From Mortierella alpina (Eukaryota; Mortierellomycota; Mortierellomycetes; Mortierellales; Mortierellaceae), in the NCBI GenBank assembly GCA_029449245.1, contig JANATF010000007.1:1984001-2048000 (forward strand): DNA of 64,000 nucleotides, written 5' to 3'. Of this stretch, positions 60,001-64,000 are shown one piece after another. The notes under the pieces were generated by a model. It saw only the letters and a list, made by a program, of their open reading frames with translations, had not been told where the DNA came from and made no database searches. The translations under genes were made by a program, and so were the position numbers. The number at the start of each line of letters is the position of its first letter. Position 1 is the first letter of the stretch.

Positions 60001-62324
60001 CGCCCTTATCTGATATAGAAGCCGCCGCAGTATTGGATCCTGCGGAGGGTTGCAGATTCGCGAGATTGAAGGTCGGAGTTCCCGTGCATATCCATCGTCG
60101 GTCCGCATGCAGCTTTTCGGCCAAGAGCGAGTGGTCCGAGAGTTTCATTCCGAGACTGTGGCCCTCGTCAACAATCACACGCTTCCACCGGACTTGCATC
60201 AATGGCGAAATTGACCTTGGAGGCGGACAGCGGCAGGTAATATAGCGCTCATCGCATCGACAAGGTGGCTTCTCTACAAACCAAAAATCATTGTTTGCAG
60301 TGTTAATACAGCCTCAACTTTTTATTATTGTGGTATAGACATCGACAAAGATTCTGTGAGAAACCATAGCTTTACCTTTAGTGCGTTTCCGTGAATAAGC
60401 GCCAGGGACATATTCCTTTGCGAACCTTGAAAGGGATATGAGAACCAGGTCGTACCGCATTAATGTCTTGTGGTCGGGTAGTTCTGCTGCCGGGTCTGGT
60501 GAGATTTCAAGCGTTTTGAGTGCAAAGTCTTCTGTGTGCTATGTGATGCCATTGTAGGGTCCTATCGTTAGCATCTGCAGCAACCAGCAACGTATATCAG
60601 AAAGAGGAGAAAGGTCGGTCAACCCTTCTCTTCACCTTGTTAATCTCATTCAACCATTGATCGGTTAGGTTCGAGGGAACGATCACGAGCGTAGCGCTGG
60701 AGAGATAGATCTCTGGAGGCTGGTCCTCCATATTCCCTTGCCTTGTGCGCGACGTTCTCTTCTTCACCATTGTCTCTTCCTCGTAGTAGTACACAGAGAT
60801 ATCCTCGAGCATGGACATGGTAGTCGGGCTGATGAAATCGTGTGCCCTCCTGTACTCGATACCGTTCAACTTGACAGAGGTCGCTGCCAGGTCGCGGAGA
60901 CTCGGAATCTGTGATCCTGCGGGAAGCACTAATTCTGGCGCAGCGATGTAATCGTCTCCGTCCTGCAGTGATATGATCTGCGAAGGCACAAAAGGATTTA
61001 ACTCACTGTGCAGTCGAGTGTTGATGGAGGGTGGCAGACTGAATTGGTGCAGAGTTTGAAGTATGAGCGCAATGCAGAGGCACGTTTTGCCTGTGCCCTA
61101 GTTTGAAATGAAAGGTTGAGGTGAGCCCCATTTGTTACTCTCATTCGCCTATGCCGAGTGTTCCAAAAACAAATGGAGTATTTCGCATACCATGTCCTCG
61201 CAAATGATCCCGCCTTGGGCGTCATCCCATACTGCAGAGGGCGCTCGGCATATGGATAATCCGTCGTTTGTAATATCTAGATAATACGCTTGGCCACCCA
61301 TGTCCTGGACTGGAATGAACGATGGATCCAGGATATAGTCTGGACAGAGCTCGCGTCGGAGCAGCTTCCACAGCGAATTCTTTTGATACCGATAGAGTTT
61401 GGTCCGCATACCCTTTGGCGCATCCTGTTCAATCACTTCCTTCAGCAGACGCTCTACAGATCTTGAAGGCTTCCTGGATTTATCTCCCATATAGGGATCA
61501 TCCATTGCCCTGGGCGAAGGCATCTCCGTGTAGATGTCGATAAGCCGCTTGTCCATATCCGCTTGGAAGAGTGTCTGGGCAGTGTATCCTAATGGGCAGG
61601 CCAGCATTCGGTTCTGAAAGACCCAAGGGTCCGTGTTCATGTTGATCAGAATCATGGCCAGCGCCTGTTTGGTCCGGACTCTCTCCTGGTTCTTGCGTGA
61701 TTTGGCGGCGTTTGTGCCCAAACGGCTAAGACTGTGGTTGCTTTGGTGAGGACCGTAGATCAAGAAGCGATGATGGGGGTGATTCTGGTCATGAGTGTCG
61801 CCGAGTTGCACAAGCTGGAAGCGAAGAATGTTGGCTTGGTCGAGCAGGTGAAGGGCGTGTGTCATGCATTCGTCGCGCAAGTCGCTGTTCTCGGCTTCGA
61901 GAAATGGTCTCGGTAGCAACAGTTCATGCCCGTGCATAGACATGTTCGCTGACTGCTGCGGAACCTGGCGATGGGTGTCCCAGGACCCGATGGGAATGAG
62001 GTCCCCGTCCATGTCCATGTCCATAGGATGAGTCTAGGAGCAGAGCGAGGATTGTGCTTGGAGCAGGAATGGAATCAGCGGTAGGTGATCAGTGGGAAAA
62101 AACAGAGAAATGCACACCTGTGGGGCTGTGTTGGTCAAGCACGGTTTAAGGTTTGGCCATGCTGAACCGTAATCCATTGCACACCTTTTGGCACACACCA
62201 CCCGATCGAGGAAGAAGTCATCCATCCTTGCATGGATTGACCCATGGAACAACAGGTCTGCTTCATGCTGCTCACACATGAGGGTACGGTCCGGCTTGGG
62301 TGCATAGGGACCCGTCATCGACAT
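57100..62324 (-). CDS. SNF2-family (Rad5/16-like) DNA-dependent ATPase with SUMO-motif-rich tail
   Basis: Six minus-strand exons: 62324-62118, 62033-61191, 61097-60636, 60538-60376, 60273-58760, 58653-57100, about 1580 aa. ATPase lobe 1: Walker A MGTGKTCLCIALIL (G~351), LVIVPSNLTDQWLNEI, a Cys-rich insert CRCDERYITCRC (about 563-574) just before VRWKRVIVDEGH (DEGH at 594-597), then WICTGTPT. A long helical insert with no RING follows. Lobe 2: CIVFCQSRTAMYYIHEYL, then GIDLSSASRVYFVSPVW and RQAVKRAHRIGQ after the last intron. DEGH and the large inter-lobe insert fit the Rad5/16-like branch, perhaps near the plant F-box SNF2 group (tentative). The last 330 residues are acidic and disordered, with an internal duplication and several psi-Lys-x-Glu motifs. 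It is nuclear and probably acts in chromatin or repair. It shares a divergent promoter with the syntaxin gene. Confidence 0.88.
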
Positions 62325-62819
62325 CGATCAGCCAGAGCCGCAGCAGCCATGATGCGGTAAGGCATTCCCATGTGGACGCACCAGCCAACTGAACTATATA
62401 TCCTTACATTCAGGCACCGGCCTTCAGGACATGTATTGATACTGTATAGGCTAAGGGTTGTGGAGTGTCGCCTCACTGCCATCACGTCTTGATGAGGCCA
62501 TTGTGCACTCTGCCTACTGCAAAGCATGACAGCCTGCAGCCCCTATTTCTTTGTCCAATCTCGTGTACGTCTATGCAGAACATCGCTCTTCCGTCCCGTG
62601 CTTCTACCCCTTTTTCCTTAGTCCACAGGGCTCGGTGGACATATATTCTAGAGGTTGGGTCTGCTCACCTCGCCCCTTCTCTTGAATTCTCTCCCCTTCC
62701 TCCACTTTTCTCTTTCTTCAATTTCATTCTATCAATTGACAGCAAAAACAAAAAAAAAAACCACTTGCGAACCATAGCACCTCATTCAACACTACCATTG
62801 AGAAAGATAGGAAACAAAG
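62325..62819. other. Divergent promoter between the SNF2 and syntaxin genes
   Basis: About 500 bases; the syntaxin side (62590-62760) is pyrimidine-rich and then A-rich just before the ATG. No gene is seen. Confidence 0.5.
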
Positions 62820-64000
62820 ATGTCGTTTACAGATCTGGAACGGGGCCTCAGCACCCCGCCTCTCTCCCCTAGACATGAGAATGACAAGAGCTCAAAACGT
62901 GTTCTCGGGCCACTCGCCACCTCCGTCCCAAACTCCAGATCGTTCGTAGGCCCATCCTCGAATTCGTTCGCTTCTATATCCCCACCCGTCAAATTGCCGA
63001 GCGGTCTCCAAGTGACCCGAGGCAACAGTCGAGACAGCATCGGACTCAACCTCAGCGACCCACTGCAAGGTAGACCGCAACAAAGACCCTCGCACGCACC
63101 TCATCCACCTCCAGTCTCTCCAACAAGGGTAGCCAATACCAACAGTCCACTGGCACAGCACTCGAGATTCAAGCAAGACAACACCCGGATCGACACTCCC
63201 AGACCCACCTTGACCTCCTCGGCAGTTGCTGCGGCTGTGAATGGGGCTGCTACAGAGTCTGGGTCTGCCCCACGGTCGCCGCACGCGATTCCATATGCCT
63301 CTCAAAACAGTACAGGCCCAGGTCAGAACAGGATCTTGGTCGACTACCGCCCAGGTGACCAGGACAGACGCCAGGTTCTATCACCCCCCACCAGCCCGCC
63401 ACAGTTCTCCCCCTCGTTTCCCAGCTCCCTCCACCAGCAGCAACAGCACCAACGAGGACTCGACAGCCGTGGGCCACATGATTCAGGGGCATTCCATACT
63501 CCGAGCCTTGACAGGAACAACAACAACAGTGATAACGATGATAATTATAATAGCAACAACAGTGACACAGCAATCAATATGGATGCAGGAACGACCGATG
63601 CCTCGACCACTACAGACCAAGATTCTGCTCCTCCTACTTCCCCCACAACGACCATCATCGCAACCGTACCAGCACCATTTTCATCCCCAGATCAAGAACA
63701 TGACTACGATCTAATGGTACGACACCTCTCTCAACAAATCTTCAACATGTCTTCCAACATCGCGGTACTTGAGCGACTCGTCCCGTGTTTGGGCCAACGC
63801 CACAAGGACACCGTCGAGATGCGCGCAAGTCTTCATGCAGTCCTCGACGGCACCCAGGATCTCGTCAAATCCGCACACAGTCTGGTCAAAGTCCTAGCCC
63901 GGTACCATCAACCCCCTCCAACATCCTCATCCTCATCCTCATCCACATCCACTGCCTCTCCAATACCAATTGGCATCCGTGCCATACCACCCCGATCCCT
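62820..64000 (+). CDS. Syntaxin (Pep12-like t-SNARE), 5' part, cut by the window end
   Basis: An open frame of 393 codons from ATG 62820 (AAAGATGTCG) runs to the window edge with no stop. The first residues MSFTDLERG match the start of fungal Pep12-type syntaxins. A long Pro/Ser/Asn/Gln-rich insert of about 280 residues follows, unusual for the family. The helical Habc region begins near residue 298 with DYDLMVRHLSQQIFNMSSNI, then LERLVPCLGQRHKD and DLVKSAHSLVKVLARY. The SNARE helix and membrane anchor should lie beyond 64000. Pep12-type syntaxins drive fusion at the late endosome and vacuole. The assignment rests on the start motif and the first Habc helix only. Confidence 0.72.
   Translation, partial: MSFTDLERGLSTPPLSPRHENDKSSKRVLGPLATSVPNSRSFVGPSSNSFASISPPVKLPSGLQVTRGNSRDSIGLNLSDPLQGRPQQRPSHAPHPPPVSPTRVANTNSPLAQHSRFKQDNTRIDTPRPTLTSSAVAAAVNGAATESGSAPRSPHAIPYASQNSTGPGQNRILVDYRPGDQDRRQVLSPPTSPPQFSPSFPSSLHQQQQHQRGLDSRGPHDSGAFHTPSLDRNNNNSDNDDNYNSNNSDTAINMDAGTTDASTTTDQDSAPPTSPTTTIIATVPAPFSSPDQEHDYDLMVRHLSQQIFNMSSNIAVLERLVPCLGQRHKDTVEMRASLHAVLDGTQDLVKSAHSLVKVLARYHQPPPTSSSSSSSTSTASPIPIGIRAIPPRS

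Noticed and set aside
1-64000. CRISPR arrays, insertion sequences, bacterial-type operons, rRNA
   Set aside because: None found: repeats are short tandem types and genes are intron-split eukaryotic genes.

Overview
This window is a gene-dense piece of a nuclear fungal chromosome. Every confident gene is eukaryotic and most are split by short GT-AG introns (about 70 inferred, typically 50-110 nt). The gene set (ESCRT-0 Vps27, V-ATPase subunit E, CHK1, cullin-4, NF-YA, IMP3, indoleamine 2,3-dioxygenase), moderate GC content, Gln/Ser/Pro-rich disordered proteins and short intergenic spaces suggest an early-diverging filamentous fungus of the Mucoromycota, most likely a Mortierella relative. That placement is inference. 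No bacterial operons, CRISPR arrays, rRNA or convincing tRNA genes were seen.

Layout, left to right. 1-5.2 kb: a class 3 lipase-like protein (+), convergent with a doubtful Ser/Thr-rich ORF (-). 7.5-10.2 kb: IMP3 (+) convergent with NF-YA/HAP2 (-). 12.8-18.3 kb: a Gln/His-rich protein (+) convergent with a Mn-type cation diffusion facilitator (-). 19-24.4 kb: a secreted/transmembrane SH3 protein (-) and an unrecognised coiled-coil protein (-). 25-35 kb, all +: an M3 metallo-oligopeptidase, VPS27 and CUL4. 35.1-36.8 kb: indoleamine 2,3-dioxygenase (-). Near 37.4 kb: a LINE-type endonuclease fragment. 38.6-44.8 kb: a trithorax/MLL-like protein (+). 45-51.3 kb: CHK1 (-) and a RING-CH membrane ubiquitin ligase (+). 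51.4-56.6 kb: V-ATPase subunit E (-) and RNF10-like RING protein (+). 57.1-62.3 kb: a SNF2 helicase (-). 62.8 kb to the end: the 5' part of a syntaxin (+).

Most genes alternate in strand. Convergent partners lie roughly 0.1-0.55 kb apart, and divergent partners share 0.5-2.6 kb of promoter DNA that is often rich in pyrimidine runs on the coding strand. Several functions recur: endosome/vacuole traffic (VPS27, V-ATPase E, syntaxin, RING-CH ligase), ubiquitin (CUL4, RNF10, RING-CH) and chromatin/genome maintenance (MLL-like protein, SNF2 helicase, CHK1). This is probably ordinary fungal gene mixing, not a functional cluster.

The standout is the MLL-like protein at 38588-44840. It has a RAMA-type domain (a fold linked to modified-adenine DNA systems) near its N-terminus, then three PHD-type zinc fingers, an extended PHD, FYRN/FYRC, and an MLL-register SET domain. 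The SET domain has lost the GxG and NHSC motifs and the post-SET cysteines and is split by a roughly 195-residue insert. This looks like a candidate adenine-methylation reader joined to a probable pseudo-methyltransferase. That is interesting because early-diverging fungi are known for abundant DNA N6-methyladenine.
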